From: Phycomyces blakesleeanus NRRL 1555(-)
Lineage: Eukaryota; Mucoromycota; Mucoromycetes; Mucorales; Phycomycetaceae
Direction: 5' to 3'
Assembly: GCF_001638985.1 (NCBI RefSeq)
Contig: NW_017265141.1
Span: 985,001 to 1,049,000 of the forward strand
DNA: 64,000 nucleotides
This document shows, piece after piece, positions 1-11,554 of the stretch (position 1 is its first letter; each line of letters opens with the position of its first letter). The notes beneath the pieces were generated by a model, which had not been told where the DNA came from, searched no databases, and was given only the letters and a program-made list of their open reading frames with translations. The position numbers and the translations under genes are program-made.

Positions 1-169
1 AACAATAAAAAAAAATACAAGTGTCAGTGCAACGTCACACTTGGTACGACACTTTGGCTATTCATAAAATAAGACGCAGGTTACTTTTTTAATTCTTCTT
101 TTTCTTTTCTCTCTTTTCCCAACGTCTATTATTCATATGCTACAAGTGACAAACAATAATAAAAGGAGT

Positions 170-1808
170 ATGACTCTTGGGCCTTCGGAGCCTGTTCATG
201 ACTGGGAGGTCGAACGAGCAACAGTAGGTTGACCGAATATTATTTTATATTTTATATTACATTAAAACGTTACTTATTTATTTTTGTTCAATATATTTTA
301 CACCAAAAACAAAAACAAAAAGGTTCTTATTGAATGTCGAGAATATCGCGAACGCATGGAAGTTCTGGAAAGAAAGGTCGAACAGGACCAAATTATTTAC
401 GAAAAAAATACAGCTAGTGTAAGGTCTATCTTGGGTTACTCAACAAAACGTACCTTGAATTAAATGGAATGGTTCCGATATATATATATCATTATTTCTA
501 CTATTTTAAAAATAATAATAGTTAATACGAGAAGTCAAAATGAAAGAAACTCTCCTAGAGCGACGCCTGGAAGACACAGAAAACCGACTTTTGGTCCAAG
601 TAAATTCAAACTTAAGATCCTGCTATGTAAATTGTATAATATTAAGTATATATATATGTGTGTGTATGTGTGTGTGTATATAGATTGAAGACCTTCAAAG
701 ACAATTAGAAAAAGAACAGCACGATCATGAAGAAGAAGTTCGGGATCTCCGGGAACAGTATGACAAGACTCTTGAAGCTGAACAAAACAAACACGAAAAA
801 CGCTTGGCAAGTCTACAGGAACGACTTACGGCTAAAGACGCCGAGAACTCTCAGCTAAGCCAAGCAGTTGTGGGAGGTCAAAGTGAGCTTTTGGAAATGG
901 AGCAACTGAGATCCGAACTGGCCAAAGAAAGATCCAATAGAGAACAGGAAAAGGAAGAGTGGGCAACGAAAGCATCCCACTACAAGCAACAGCTGAGTTT
1001 AGCAGAACACGCACAATTTAATTACCGACACAGTTCGACAGAAATTGACCATGAAGATGATGAGCCTGAAAGACTTCAGGACAAACTGTACCAAGCACAT
1101 CAAAAACTGGCCAGTCAAGAAGCACAGATCACTTCGCTGACCAGCAAACTTGTGCTGATGAAACAAAAGCACCAAAAGAAGACATCGAGAATACATGAGA
1201 CTATGGGGGATGAAGTAGAACGAGTCAAGGAATTACTGGTGTATGAGAGCCGGATGACAGCTATGAAGCACGAAGCGCAAATACAGAATCTCAACTCTGA
1301 GCATACAGAAACCCTGAGAGAGCTTAGAGAACAATTTGATAACGAAAAAGAAGTGTGGAAAATTGAACATCAGGCTGCATTAGATGATCTCAAACGACAA
1401 TTGAAGCGAGAGCACCAGAATGTGACCAGAGAATTAGAACATTCGTGGAAGGACAAGATGGCAGATCTCCAGTCCTTGATGTCTATTGATTCTCTGTCTA
1501 ACCAGAAGCACTGGGAAAATAAGATGAGCGAAATCCAAGACGAAAAGGAGTCTAGAGTAAATCGATTGCAAGGCCAGATTGAGGTGATCAAGGGACGTCT
1601 TGGAAATGAGATTGACAAACGGCGTCAGTGTCAGGCTCTTTTGGAAGTCATGAAGCAAAAGGAATACCAAGATCAGGAGCAAGGTGAAATATACAGAGCT
1701 CAGGTGTCCAGACTAGTCAAAGTACAAAAACTGACTGAACATGAGATTGACAAGGTTGGACTATTATTTTCTTTTATATATGTATATTATATATATCTTA
1801 ATTGCTTA

Positions 1809-1845
<37 letters not shown>

Positions 1846-2046
1846 TTGTAGTTGAAACGAGAGCATCGTATGGCTAATAAGTTAGCTAGAAATATGCTTA
1901 GTATGGTTGGGCTTGAGGAAGAAAAGAGTAATGGCCAAAATATTAGACTAGCAGATATGCTTGAAAGGATTGTACATCATATTGTTCTGCAGTCATCAGG
2001 TAGACTAGCTTCTGAGCAAATTATGATGATGAACGGGTATCAATAG
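170..2046 (+). CDS. Long coiled-coil protein, family not identified
   Basis: Model of five exons: 170-223, 323-418, 522-599, 684-1754 and 1852-2046, giving 497 aa; every junction keeps phase 0 with GT donors and AG acceptors. Almost the whole protein is charged heptad-type sequence (runs of E, K, R, Q and L with no glycine- or proline-rich breaks), so it should form a long rod. No motor, kinase or membrane segment is visible. The chosen ATG at 170 opens a short non-coiled head (begins MTLGPSEPVHDW). More upstream exons before the window edge cannot be excluded, so this may be the tail of a larger cytoskeletal or tethering protein such as a kinesin or golgin. The last intron is mostly a TTA microsatellite. 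The exon chain is well supported; the identity is unknown. Confidence 0.72.
1809..1845. repeat. (TTA)n microsatellite inside an intron
   Basis: About twelve TTA units fill most of the last intron (1755-1851) of the coiled-coil gene and end just before the acceptor. Read through, it gives a false poly-tyrosine tract. Confidence 0.9.
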
Positions 2047-2324
2047 AAAGTTGATAAATAGTATTTGTAATTATAGAAATGTATATGTGTAAAGTATTTA
2101 ATATCATTATTTATATATAATAAAATGAGTATTTTTTGTGTAAAGACAATAATATAATATATATATATAATATTTAATAGTATAGTAGAACATAGTAAAA
2201 TGTGTGATGCGTATTGTGATGCGTGTGGGTGGGTTGAGGTTTATTTACATGAGAAAAATGCTTGGAGGAAGAGGGATTATTATCAAGTGTGTGGTTTGGT
2301 TTAGGAAAGCAAAATGATGATGAT

Positions 2325-2597
2325 TTACAAATAAAATGATACAAGTCTATTGAGGTTCTCTGTCTTTGTTCGACTAGAGTGATCTGTAGCAGTCGCGGAT
2401 TTGAAGAATTGACGAAGAGTAGGCATGCGAGGGATGGGATGATCTGACATTGTATCATGATCATCTTCTTTGTAATGACTGTTCATGGTAGAATTTGAGG
2501 AATTTGAGGAATCTGAAGAATTTGACTGTTGTCTGGTGAGACTGAGATGATGTTCCCTAAGGAAGAGAGGGTCGAGGTCGGTAGGGAAGTGAGTCAT
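2325..2597 (-). CDS. Small serine-rich hypothetical protein
   Basis: Single-exon frame of 90 aa from an ATG at 2597, ending at 2325. The middle holds a Ser/Asn-rich stretch (SNSSDSSNSSNS) and the C-terminal half contains PRMPTLRQFFKSATATDHSS. No known domain, signal peptide or membrane segment is seen. A good TATA element lies about 53 bp upstream on the same strand, which supports a real transcription unit. It converges tail-to-tail on the coiled-coil gene. It may be a phosphorylated regulatory peptide, or a chance frame; the TATA box and non-random composition favour a gene. Confidence 0.45.
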   Translation of the reverse strand: MTHFPTDLDPLFLREHHLSLTRQQSNSSDSSNSSNSTMNSHYKEDDHDTMSDHPIPRMPTLRQFFKSATATDHSSRTKTENLNRLVSFYL

Positions 2598-2649
2598 GTT
2601 GGAAGAAGAGTGTAATATTTTAGAGAATTGAACTCAAGACTACCAAGCC

Positions 2650-2657
2650 TTTATATA
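2650..2657 (-). promoter_or_regulatory. TATA box for the serine-rich small gene
   Basis: The minus strand reads TATATAAA inside CTATATAAAGG, 53 bp before the ATG at 2597. Spacing and sequence fit a TATA box; function is inferred. Confidence 0.5.
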
Positions 2658-2659
2658 GA

Positions 2660-5600
2660 CATATCTTTAATAAAATAAAAAATAAAAATAAAAATAAAAA
2701 TAAAATATACAGAGGGTCAGACTCCGAACGACGAGATCGGAAGTGTTATAATGAAATAAATAAATCAGTATCCAATAGCCAGTCTACAAAACCTCTAAAG
2801 ATTCTCTACACCCCCCGTCTTCCAAAAATCAAATTCTATTCTAGTTTATTTATGTGTTCATAAATAAATCTTGATTCGTTAGAAGAAGCCGATCCTTCCG
2901 GCCTCATCGCCACTTGGATATGTGTGGCGCATGGCAATAATCAGCCGTTGTTATTTGCTATTGAGATACACTAGGGCATAAGAAAGCTACCATGGAAACT
3001 CGTTATTATGATTTTTAAAATAAAAATCACCTTGGAAACAAGAATAATATTATTATTTTATTTCGTTTTAGCTTATCTTTTTCTTTTATTTTCTTCTCTA
3101 TATATTATTCTTGATAGCATATTCTATCAGGGTTTGTATCCATAACAACAAATAGTAATAGTATAAATATATAAATATATAAAATATAAAATAAGAACAC
3201 CTTATCAACAAAGCTTTACATACAAAAAATTCCTATTTAGTCTCCGGATTTACCCTTTATGAGAGCACTGTCACATGCCGGAAAAAGGCGATTCAGTTAG
3301 TGAAAAAAAAAACCCCTCTGCTCCCCCCACTACCACCACCACAACCACCAACTTCTTTCGCCAGATAGATACTTTATTACCATTTTAATTCAGTGCCTCC
3401 ATTTGTACCAATATTATTATTATTCTTATTATTTTTCAGAATACAACTCAGAAGTCTCACTTCCAAGCATGCTTTATATGCCAAGAGAAGACTTGTAAAA
3501 CATTTGATTTGTTTTTGCTTGCTTTGTTATACATACTTTATATTTGAAACTAAAAAATAAATAAATCATTATTTAATCTGTGTTAGTATTGTTGATACAA
3601 GCCACATACGCTAAAACTAACTGATCTCTTATCAACTCCATTAGCCATTTGGAAGTCAAGTATGGGCTAGAGTCTGAGTCAATGAATTCCATTCATCATA
3701 ACCGTCATAATCGTCATACTTTTTTTAATTCAGTGCACGAGCCTTTCTTTTATACAAAGCCAAGCGGGATATTGATTGTTTTTAGATTAACCAATACAAC
3801 ATATAAATCACATTTTCTATTATTACTATTTTTTTAGACCCAGGGAAGAACAGCTTTTTGTGTCCATCAATTTCTACTCCACAATTACAAAACGTGGGCA
3901 TTTTTTATTGTTGCTGTTGTTTTACTATTTTAAATCACTAGCAAGAATACAACAGGAACCGATATAAATAAACATAAAAAAAAAGTAATATTCTGCAACA
4001 ATTATATAAAGAAATTATACAAGCAAATCAATGATAAATGTCTATTTGTTTATTTATTTAATTAATTAATTAATTTATAATGAAGCTTTGAACCTACCTC
4101 TTCTGTCTTGCCCTGACTAGAGAAATTCAAATGTTCAAAAAGAAAACTATGGATCATCTGTATCATATATAAAGTTTTTTTTGGCATTAAACTTCCCCAC
4201 CCCCGCTTATTCCCCCACTTTTTATTTTATTTTTTTGTGACTTAATACCAACAAACAAATCAGATCATTTGTCAAGTGTTTATAGTTTTTTATTAATTTT
4301 ACCTAATGTGTTACTCTCCCCCCTTACTCTTCTGAAGGAGTGGGTGAGTGTCAGTAACACACAGTAGATTATAGTACAACAGCAATAGGCAGGTGAGCAA
4401 ACCTCAATAAAATATTAAAGAGTGGGAATAATAATAATAATAATAAGTATTATTGTTAAAAAAGAATCCCAAAGTGTTTCCAGGGTCCTCCGCTATATCG
4501 ATTTTAAATGCCTGGGACCCCAACTTTGTTCAACTTCATCTGATAGACTAGACCTACAACGATAAAACTCACCTCATAACATTCTTCATCTGCCGATTAG
4601 CCTTTGTCACAGAATAAACTGCAGAAAAACAAAAAACAAAAGAAAGTCTATATGATGAGAGGCAATGCAGGTAAATGCATATAAAATCGCTTCTTTTTTT
4701 AGGGGGGATGTTACAGAGATGATCACATACTTTACCGCTTTTATTTATTATTTATTTACTTATTTATTAATCGATATGCTGCAATGACCCATTCAACAAA
4801 ACCGTATAGTATACAAACCCTCGAGATGTACATGTATCAGGTCTTGGAAATAGTACCATATTTGGGATTAATATTTTCATTGTTTCCCAAAACTGTTGAC
4901 ATATTCCTGAATTTGTGCCTATACGCGTGTGTGCACAAAAGTTTAGCTCTTATCTAAATGTTTCTCACCATTTAAAAGCATAAGCAGCATAAGATTGTTC
5001 TTTACTATAGCACATATCTTGAATCTTTACAAAAAACAGTCTATGCGTGAGATTAACCAAGATCAAGAACAGACAGTATTCAAGATCTACAGAAATAAAC
5101 CTAGTTTAGATAGATAATATATATATATATATATTTATTGTAAACCCTGGCAGAATTTAAGCATAATTTTAGTATCTTTACTCTCACAAGAATGATATTT
5201 TAATCAAGCACTAGCCTAATTGATTGCAAATAAATAAATAAATAAAAATCAAATGAATTTTTATGCTTGAAATGATCCATCGATAATCTTGACTGGAGAG
5301 TAAATATGCTTCAATGCCATCATATGATCTTATGCGTCACATTTAAAGTTCTTGAAAGGTTATGCATATCCCCAATCGAAATGTTCAGGGCAAACGGCAT
5401 ATGTTTGGTTCAGAGTACTTTTCTTTTTAAAAATAAATAAATTATAAAGTTGCTCCTAAAATTTGATTCATTCATTCATTCAATTGATCGAACAATATGA
5501 TGATTGCACAAAATTCTTCTGATGTGGTCAACCGAAATCATTTCCTTTTGCTATCCAGACATATAAACCAGCATGTATTTTGACCAAATTAATGATAATA

Positions 5601-5825
5601 ATAACTTGAAAATAAGAGAAATAATAAAATATCATATTATATTATCTATAATCTTATCCTCAATCTGGCTCTACAATATCATTGAATGGACTTCTTTAAA
5701 AAAAGAATTGTGGTTTATTTATTATGGATTTATAAAGAACGTCTTTGAAAACAAAATGTAAAAAAAAAAGGAAAAAAAAAGCGGAACAAACTTTCTTTTG
5801 AGAACCAAGTATACATTAATCAACT
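2660..5825. other. AT-rich intergenic stretch, no gene seen
   Basis: Both strands carry only short chance frames, none with splice-linked coding character. The stretch holds A/T runs, ATTA/TTTA repeats (near 4040-4075 and 4745-4765), a TA run near 5118-5136 and a C-rich run near 3320-3350. No tRNA-like B box was noticed. Confidence 0.6.
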
Positions 5826-6422
5826 TTATGCTTTCCCAAGCTCTTCCAGAACGCGCTTGCGTATCTTCTCTTGTTCTCGTCTCAAAAAGTCCTGTGTGTA
5901 TATGTATGTATGTATGTATGTATATATATATATATATATCTCTGTAGGTTAGTAAAAATGTACGTTTGAGGATGGGTGTTTTGGGGGAGGGAAGTGTATG
6001 TATAATTTAATAAAAAAAAAAGAGTATAGGATTTATGGAATCCAGTATATTAATCAACCAACCTCAACATTGGTATCATTGTAGTTAATTTCAGGTGTAA
6101 ATGTCTTTGACGTATCAAGAGTCTCGATTGACTGTGTTGCCTTTTGGCTATTAATGCCGTGATGTGCTAAGAAGTAATGACTATCAAACTATTTATTAAT
6201 TAACCCAATTCATTTTTAGCATTTTTTTTTTGGGTTGCCAACATACGCTTCTGATGATACTTTCGGATCAATTTTTTTGTTTGCTACTCTTTCTGCGATC
6301 TGTTCTGATTCAATATGAATCTGTGATAATCCACGCTCAATCAATGGTAGAGTTCTGTCGGAAGGTGGTTTAACAAGAAGCTTGGAGTTTTCATATAATT
6401 GCTCAAACAGTTTGTTGGACAT
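5826..6422 (-). CDS. Short protein resembling the N-terminus of nucleoporin Nup93/Nic96
   Basis: Three exons on the minus strand, 6422-6247, 6180-6063 and 5891-5826, give 119 aa. The order of motifs, FEQLYENSKLL, then LPLIERGLSQIHIESEQIAE, then AHYFLAHHGIN and a final VEDFLRREQEKIRKR, follows the N-terminal helix region of Nup93/Nic96, which anchors the Nsp1/Nup62 complex in the nuclear pore. Full family members run to about 800 aa. Here the frame stops right after the DFL helix, and no continuation exists in the 3 kb downstream. Donor gtatgt and acceptor gatag fix the first intron, and the restored AHYFLAHHGIN supports it. It could be a truncated paralogue, a decoy or assembly peptide, or an unrelated helical protein; the similarity is from memory of the family. 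Confidence 0.6.
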
Positions 6423-6491
6423 TGTAGATGTAGATTTGGTGTTCGTGTGTAGAAGTGCGTGTATATTATTGATGGTTCTTCTTAATGCGTT

Positions 6492-6535
<44 letters not shown>

Positions 6536-6871
6536 ATGTGTGTGTATGTGTATATATGTGTATATGTATGTATATGTGTATGTAGACAAGTAAGTGTGTG
6601 CGTATTGTCTGGGCTTGGAGTGACACTTCAAATGGTCAGGTAGAAAATATAAAAAATATATATAAAATATATATATAAAATAGGTGCGCGATTCTCAACT
6701 TTTTTTTCTTCTTGGTTTTAAAAAAAAAAAAGACATCTTTTTCTGGCAGAGTGGAGCGACAGTCACAAGATCCTCCATCAATAGGTTCATTATCATATAT
6801 ATGTTGGTTGATGTTTATTCCCTCTTGTACTCTACCCTTCTTCCCTGTTTAACCCGAGAGAGATACAAAAT

Positions 6872-8750
6872 ATGTTTGCCCGTACCCTTGCACTCACCAC
6901 AAAGCCCTCTTTTGTGACCATGCCCGTTCGAGTCTCTGCCGGCGTAATGGTGAGCATCCAAGTCATTTCACTTGCAGTTTCTCTCCTAAGAAAAAAAAAA
7001 CACCAACACATACACACACACAACAACAATAAGAAGAAAGATAAAGAGATGATTTATGGGTTGGTTTGTTGGTATTATTGTGTGTGTGTATGCGTGTGTA
7101 CGAACAAATTGCACCTCGATATCTCGGAATGTTTAAAAGATGAACCGTGCGAAAAAAATAATAATAATTAAATAAAGGAGAGAAGAAAAAATAGACAAAA
7201 GAATATGGATAATTTCTAATGATTTCATCGCCTATTATTGATATTACAGAATCAAGTGCGCCACCATGCTTCTACTGTCAATGACTCTACCAGTTCTGGC
7301 TCAAGACTGTCACAGCTGAAATCAAGATTGGCTGCAGAAGAAGCTTCTGCTTCGCTCGATGAATTCATCAACCCCGGTCTGAATCAAAAACTTACTGCTG
7401 AAGAGGCATTGGAGCTCAGAGAGACAGTTGTTGGAACAAAAGTCAAGACCACTAAACTGTAAGTAAATGGTGTTCACAGAATACAAACTTATGTATAGAG
7501 ATAAAGAGAGAGTGGGAGAGAGAGAGAAAAGGCAGGCGGTATTCTCCGGATTTGTTGGGTGCATTGTAATACCGATCCGGGTCAGTTAATTTAGCATTTA
7601 TTTTTTTATTTTTTATTTTTTGGTTATCTCTTTAGTAAACAGCCTCGTCTTCCTTCATGGCTCAAGACAGACATTCCCGCTGGCCAAAATTTTGGCAAGA
7701 TCAAGAAAGATCTTCGTGGTCTTAAACTACACACAGTTTGTGAAGAGGCTAGATGCCCCAACATCGGTGACTGCTGGGGAGGTAAGTTAAATTCATATAT
7801 TTTGGGGTGAAGAAGTTGAGTGTTTCTAAAGAAGTGTCTATGTGTCTGTATTTATACTAGGCGGAGAACATCAGACTGCCACTGCTACTATTATGTTGAT
7901 GGGTGATGAGTGTACTCGTGGATGTCGTTTCTGCTCAGTCAAGACCAATCGTGCTCCCAAGCCACTTGATCCTCATGAACCTGAACACACTGCCGAGGCT
8001 ATCAAGAGATGGGGTCTTGATTATGTAGTCCTGACAAGTGTTGATCGTGACGATATGCCTGATGGTGGATCAAGCCATTTCGCAGAGACTATTTCTAAAA
8101 TCAAACTCAAGTAAGTGTAATCGAGAGTATACAACAATACATATATATATATATATTAATTCGAGTATTTCTTTTGTTCGTTCGTTCGTTTGTTTGTTAA
8201 TTAAAGGGCTCCTCATATTCTTGTCGAATGCCTGACTGGTGACTTTGGTGGATCTCTTGATTGTGTCAAGACTGTGGCATTGTCTGGTCTTGATGTGTAT
8301 GCACACAACATTGAGACCGTTGAAGCCTTGACACCATATGTACGTGATCGTCGGGCTGGTTTCCGTCAGTCACTGAGTGTATTGAAGCACGTAAAGGCTG
8401 TCAAACCAGACATGATCACAAAAACATCCATCATGCTGGGTTGTGGTGAGACAGACGACGAAGTTTTGGAGACCCTAAAGGAATTGAGAAAGGCAGACGT
8501 AGACTGTGTTACCTTGGGACAGTATATGCGACCTACTAAGCGACACATGAAAGTCCATGAATATGTGACACCCGAGAAATTCAAGCATTGGGAGACTCAG
8601 GGCATGGCCATGGGATTCAAGTATGTTGCCAGTGGACCTCTTGTGCGATCAAGCTACAAGGCTGGTGAGTTCTTTATCAGCAATATCCTCAAGAAGAGAA
8701 AGGGTTTGCCTGTCTCTTCAATGGAACCCAGTACAGAAAAAACAGCTTAA
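6872..8750 (+). CDS. LIAS: Lipoyl synthase, mitochondrial
   Basis: Five exons (6872-6949, 7250-7458, 7636-7781, 7861-8110, 8207-8750) encode 408 aa. The enzyme is a radical-SAM protein that inserts two sulfurs into octanoyl groups on the E2 and H proteins of mitochondrial dehydrogenases. The auxiliary cluster cysteines lie in [12 protein letters not shown] (C131, C136, C142); the SAM cluster motif is CTRGCRFC (C162, C166, C169), followed by [12 protein letters not shown]. The conserved RSSY near the C-terminus ([10 protein letters not shown]) is intact. The first exon ([14 protein letters not shown]) is a basic, hydroxylated mitochondrial presequence, which supports this start. All junctions are GT-AG with consistent phase. 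All key residues are present, so the gene looks functional. The yeast counterpart is LIP5. Confidence 0.96.
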
Positions 8751-9113
8751 ACCAAATCCCAAATCCTCGGTCACCTTTTCATCTTGCAATTCCCCTTTTT
8801 CATCTAAAATAATATAGTCCCTGATCCTCATTCTCTTGTTTCTTATTTCGATATATACATAAAAGACAGTAATATCATTCATATAAAATAATTACAATAA
8901 CATCTGTTAAACAATCGAGTAAATGTGTATATGAAAAGAAGAAACATAGGAGTTCTGTGAGAGAATTAGGAAAGATGTAACGTAATCATTAATACCCAAG
9001 AACGGATCTACACCTAACATTTTGTCCCACGCTAGTAAGCACCTAGAATTAAGAGCCTATGATTTTGCCACTTAGCTTTTTATTTTAATCTTCTTTCTTT
9101 CTTTCTCTTACTC
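8751..9113. other. Spacer between LIAS and LACTB2-like genes
   Basis: AT-rich 3' and 5' flanking DNA of about 360 bp. A pyrimidine run (TTCTTTCTTTCTTTCTC) just before the next ATG is probably leader or promoter sequence. No other feature is seen. Confidence 0.6.
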
Positions 9114-10155
9114 ATGTCTCGTCTTCCGCCATTGCCTGAATTTGCCCGTCTTTCGGATAGAGTGTGGCGAGTAATGGGGTTGAATCCCGGTAGATGGACT
9201 CTCCAAGGTGCCATTTTATTATTAAATTATATATACATATATATAAAGACAAAAAGAAAATGTTCACAAAGTAGTCCTTCATTAATGCCTTCCATGTGGC
9301 TGACCAAAAACACATACACACACAAAAATAGGTACAAATACTTATTTGGTTGGACGTGGGGCACGCAAGGTTTTGATCGATTGTGGTGCAGGTAGACCTG
9401 AATACCTGCCCCTCTTAATCCAATCACTCAAAACAATCTCCGAGGATTGTTTTATCTCGGACATCTACTTATCACACTGCCATTCGGACCACTGGGGCGG
9501 AGTTGAGCAGATCCTGACTTCCCCACTTTCCAAGCCTAACGTCCACAAATTCCCGCTCCCACCTGGCGGCAAAGACGAAACCAGTTTTATGGGTTCATTT
9601 CCTTGGTCATTAGTCAAACTCACGCCTCTGGAGGACAACCAGATAATCAAGGTCGATCCAAATACCACCCTCCATGTCCTACACACGCCTGGCCACGCTA
9701 ATGATCACTGTGCCTTTTGGTTTGAAGAAGAGCAAAGCATCTTTACGGCCGATTGTATACTTGGCCACGGTAGTGTGATATTTTCAGACCTGTCAGAGTA
9801 TATGGCAAGTTTGAAAAAGATGGAGGCACTGGTGCCCAAAAGACTCTATCCTGGACATGGAACTATGATTGAGAATGGACCGGCAAAGATAAAGGAATAT
9901 ATCAATGTTCGCAAACAACGCGAAGACCAAATTGTACGCATCATGCACTCAGATACCAAGAAACAGAGTTGGACAATTGGAGATCTAGTGCAGGCAATTT
10001 ATGGTTTTGAAGGAGATATGATGATGGAGTATACAGTGTCACTTCACCTGACGAAATTAGAAAAAGATGGGCGGGTAGTTCAGTCCAGGGAAGCGAATGA
10101 TGCTGATAGTGATATTAAGAATGTACAATGGTTATATACTGGAAGTCTATTATAG
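9114..10155 (+). CDS. LACTB2-type metallo-beta-lactamase-fold hydrolase
   Basis: Two exons, 9114-9207 and 9332-10155, give 305 aa. The splice joins Gly32 so that the sequence reads TLQ-GTNTYLVGRGARKVLIDCGAG, the typical first strand of the fold. The zinc ligand motif HCHSDHWGG (H80, H82, D84, H85) follows, then HTPGHANDHCAFW, ADCILGHG and the late PGHG histidine. The C-terminal part (from about residue 220) is the winged-helix-like cap found in LACTB2. Human LACTB2 is a mitochondrial single-strand RNA endoribonuclease; fungal members of this clade also include hydrolases of polyketide clusters, but nothing here suggests a cluster. No clear presequence is seen. Function beyond metal-dependent hydrolase is inferred. 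Confidence 0.9.
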
Positions 10156-10722
10156 CTAATATATTTATATATCTATTCATCAAGATACATCTATACATGT
10201 AATTCTTTATCTTTTACCGAGGAAATCGGGTATTAAATAACAAGGGAAGTTTAGAATAAGCAAACAGAAAGAGGACTGGATACAAATAAGTTGACTGTAC
10301 TCAAGAACAAAGAATTGATGGCTACATGTAGTAAAATAAAATAGGCTCTGTGCATGTGGGTGGGCTTCTGTACTGGAAATTGCGCACGCCACTATACCGA
10401 GCAGTGAAGAGATCAACTCCGTAAATGGTAAGGATTTGCATGGCCACAAGTATCAAAAGAGGGACTTCTTGGTAAGACCATGCGTTAGTTTGCAACTTAT
10501 TGTTTGATGTCTTTTTTTTTAATTGTATGTAAAAATGTATTTTTATATTATTGATTTGCGATTACAGATATTAGTGATTGTCAATTACTATGCTAAATAA
10601 TGGGTGGTTATGACTGTAGCTAAACAAGATCTTTAAATACTCTCAAGATGTATATATGTTTCAAATGTCAGATAGAAATCAGAGGCAGATATAGAGATTA
10701 TTTTGGAACAAATAGAGGCTTT

Positions 10723-10799
10723 AAGAGAAGAAGAGGAGGAAGAAAGAAAAAAAAAGGAAAAAAGAAAAAGGGAGAGGGAGAGGGGAAGAGGAGGGGGGG
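10723..10799 (+). repeat. 77-bp uninterrupted homopurine tract
   Basis: Every base from 10723 to 10799 is A or G. The tract passes from GAA/GGA units to A-runs, then GGGA-type units and a G7 run; purine-rich DNA continues with few breaks to about 10831. Such mirror-rich purine DNA can form triplex or, in its G-rich part, quadruplex structures. Confidence 0.85.
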
Positions 10800-11180
10800 T
10801 AGAGTGGTAGAGGGAGAGAGGGAGAGAGGAGGTTAAAGGGTCGGGATCCAGGGTACACCCGTGAATTATTTTCCCATTAGTTCCATTGCTTCAATTGCTG
10901 ACCATTGAATTTATATATCTGAACACCAATTATTCTTTTGTTGCTCTTTCCCTCTTTACAATCCTTTACAATCCTTTACTAACCGCTGCCGTTCCTCCTA
11001 TCCCATTCCCTTCCTTCGTAAAAAAAAAATCCAAAAAAAGGTGTGTATTCCAAAGCCAATTATACGTCCACCAAGTACCCAATCGCTCTCCTTTGAAGAA
11101 CAAGAGGTTAAAGCAAAGATGTATATATACATATATATATGTAAAAAGAACCCCTTTTTTCGATGAATAATATATATGTA

Positions 11181-11280
11181 TATAAATGTGTATAAATGTA
11201 TATAAATGTATATAAATGTATATAAATGTATATAAATGTATATAAATGTATATAAATATATACAAATGTATACAAATGTG
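11181..11280 (+). repeat. Ten-copy minisatellite, unit TATAAATGTA
   Basis: Ten head-to-tail 10-bp units stay in exact register; variants carry TG, ATA or TACAAATG changes. It lies about 275 bp upstream of the casein kinase ATG, with further TA-rich DNA after it. Confidence 0.9.
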
Positions 11281-11554
11281 TATATGGATATGTATGTGTA
11301 TATGTACATGTAAATGTATATGTATACATATCTATTTATATATTATATAATTGCAAATTATATAAATTATACCAAAAAATAACAAGCAAAACTATCTGCA
11401 ACCTTGGTTCATTTTCACACTCCAATAACCCACCCTAGCATTTTATTTGCTCCCAGTTTTTTTTCCTTTATTTTATATATTTCATAATTATAATAATAAT
11501 CACACAACTTGCTCATCCATCTCCGTCTGGAATCTTAGTCTCCATTCATCTGTC

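Larger units (their letters stand above)
10156..11554. other. Intergenic region with purine tract and 10-bp minisatellite
   Basis: No coding frame of note on either strand. The region contains the homopurine tract and the TATAAATGTA tandem array listed separately, and lies upstream of the casein kinase gene. Confidence 0.6.

Noticed and set aside
6120..6180. Alternative acceptors (CTTAG, AATAG) for Nup93-like exon 2
   Set aside because: One gives a stop and the other drops the conserved AHYFLAHHGIN segment; the acceptor at 6181 keeps both phase and similarity.
10648..10836. Lys/Arg/Gly-rich plus-strand frame
   Set aside because: It is translation of the homopurine tract.
11108..11329. Tyr/Thr/Ile-rich minus-strand frames
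   Set aside because: They are translations of the TATAAATGTA minisatellite and TA repeats.
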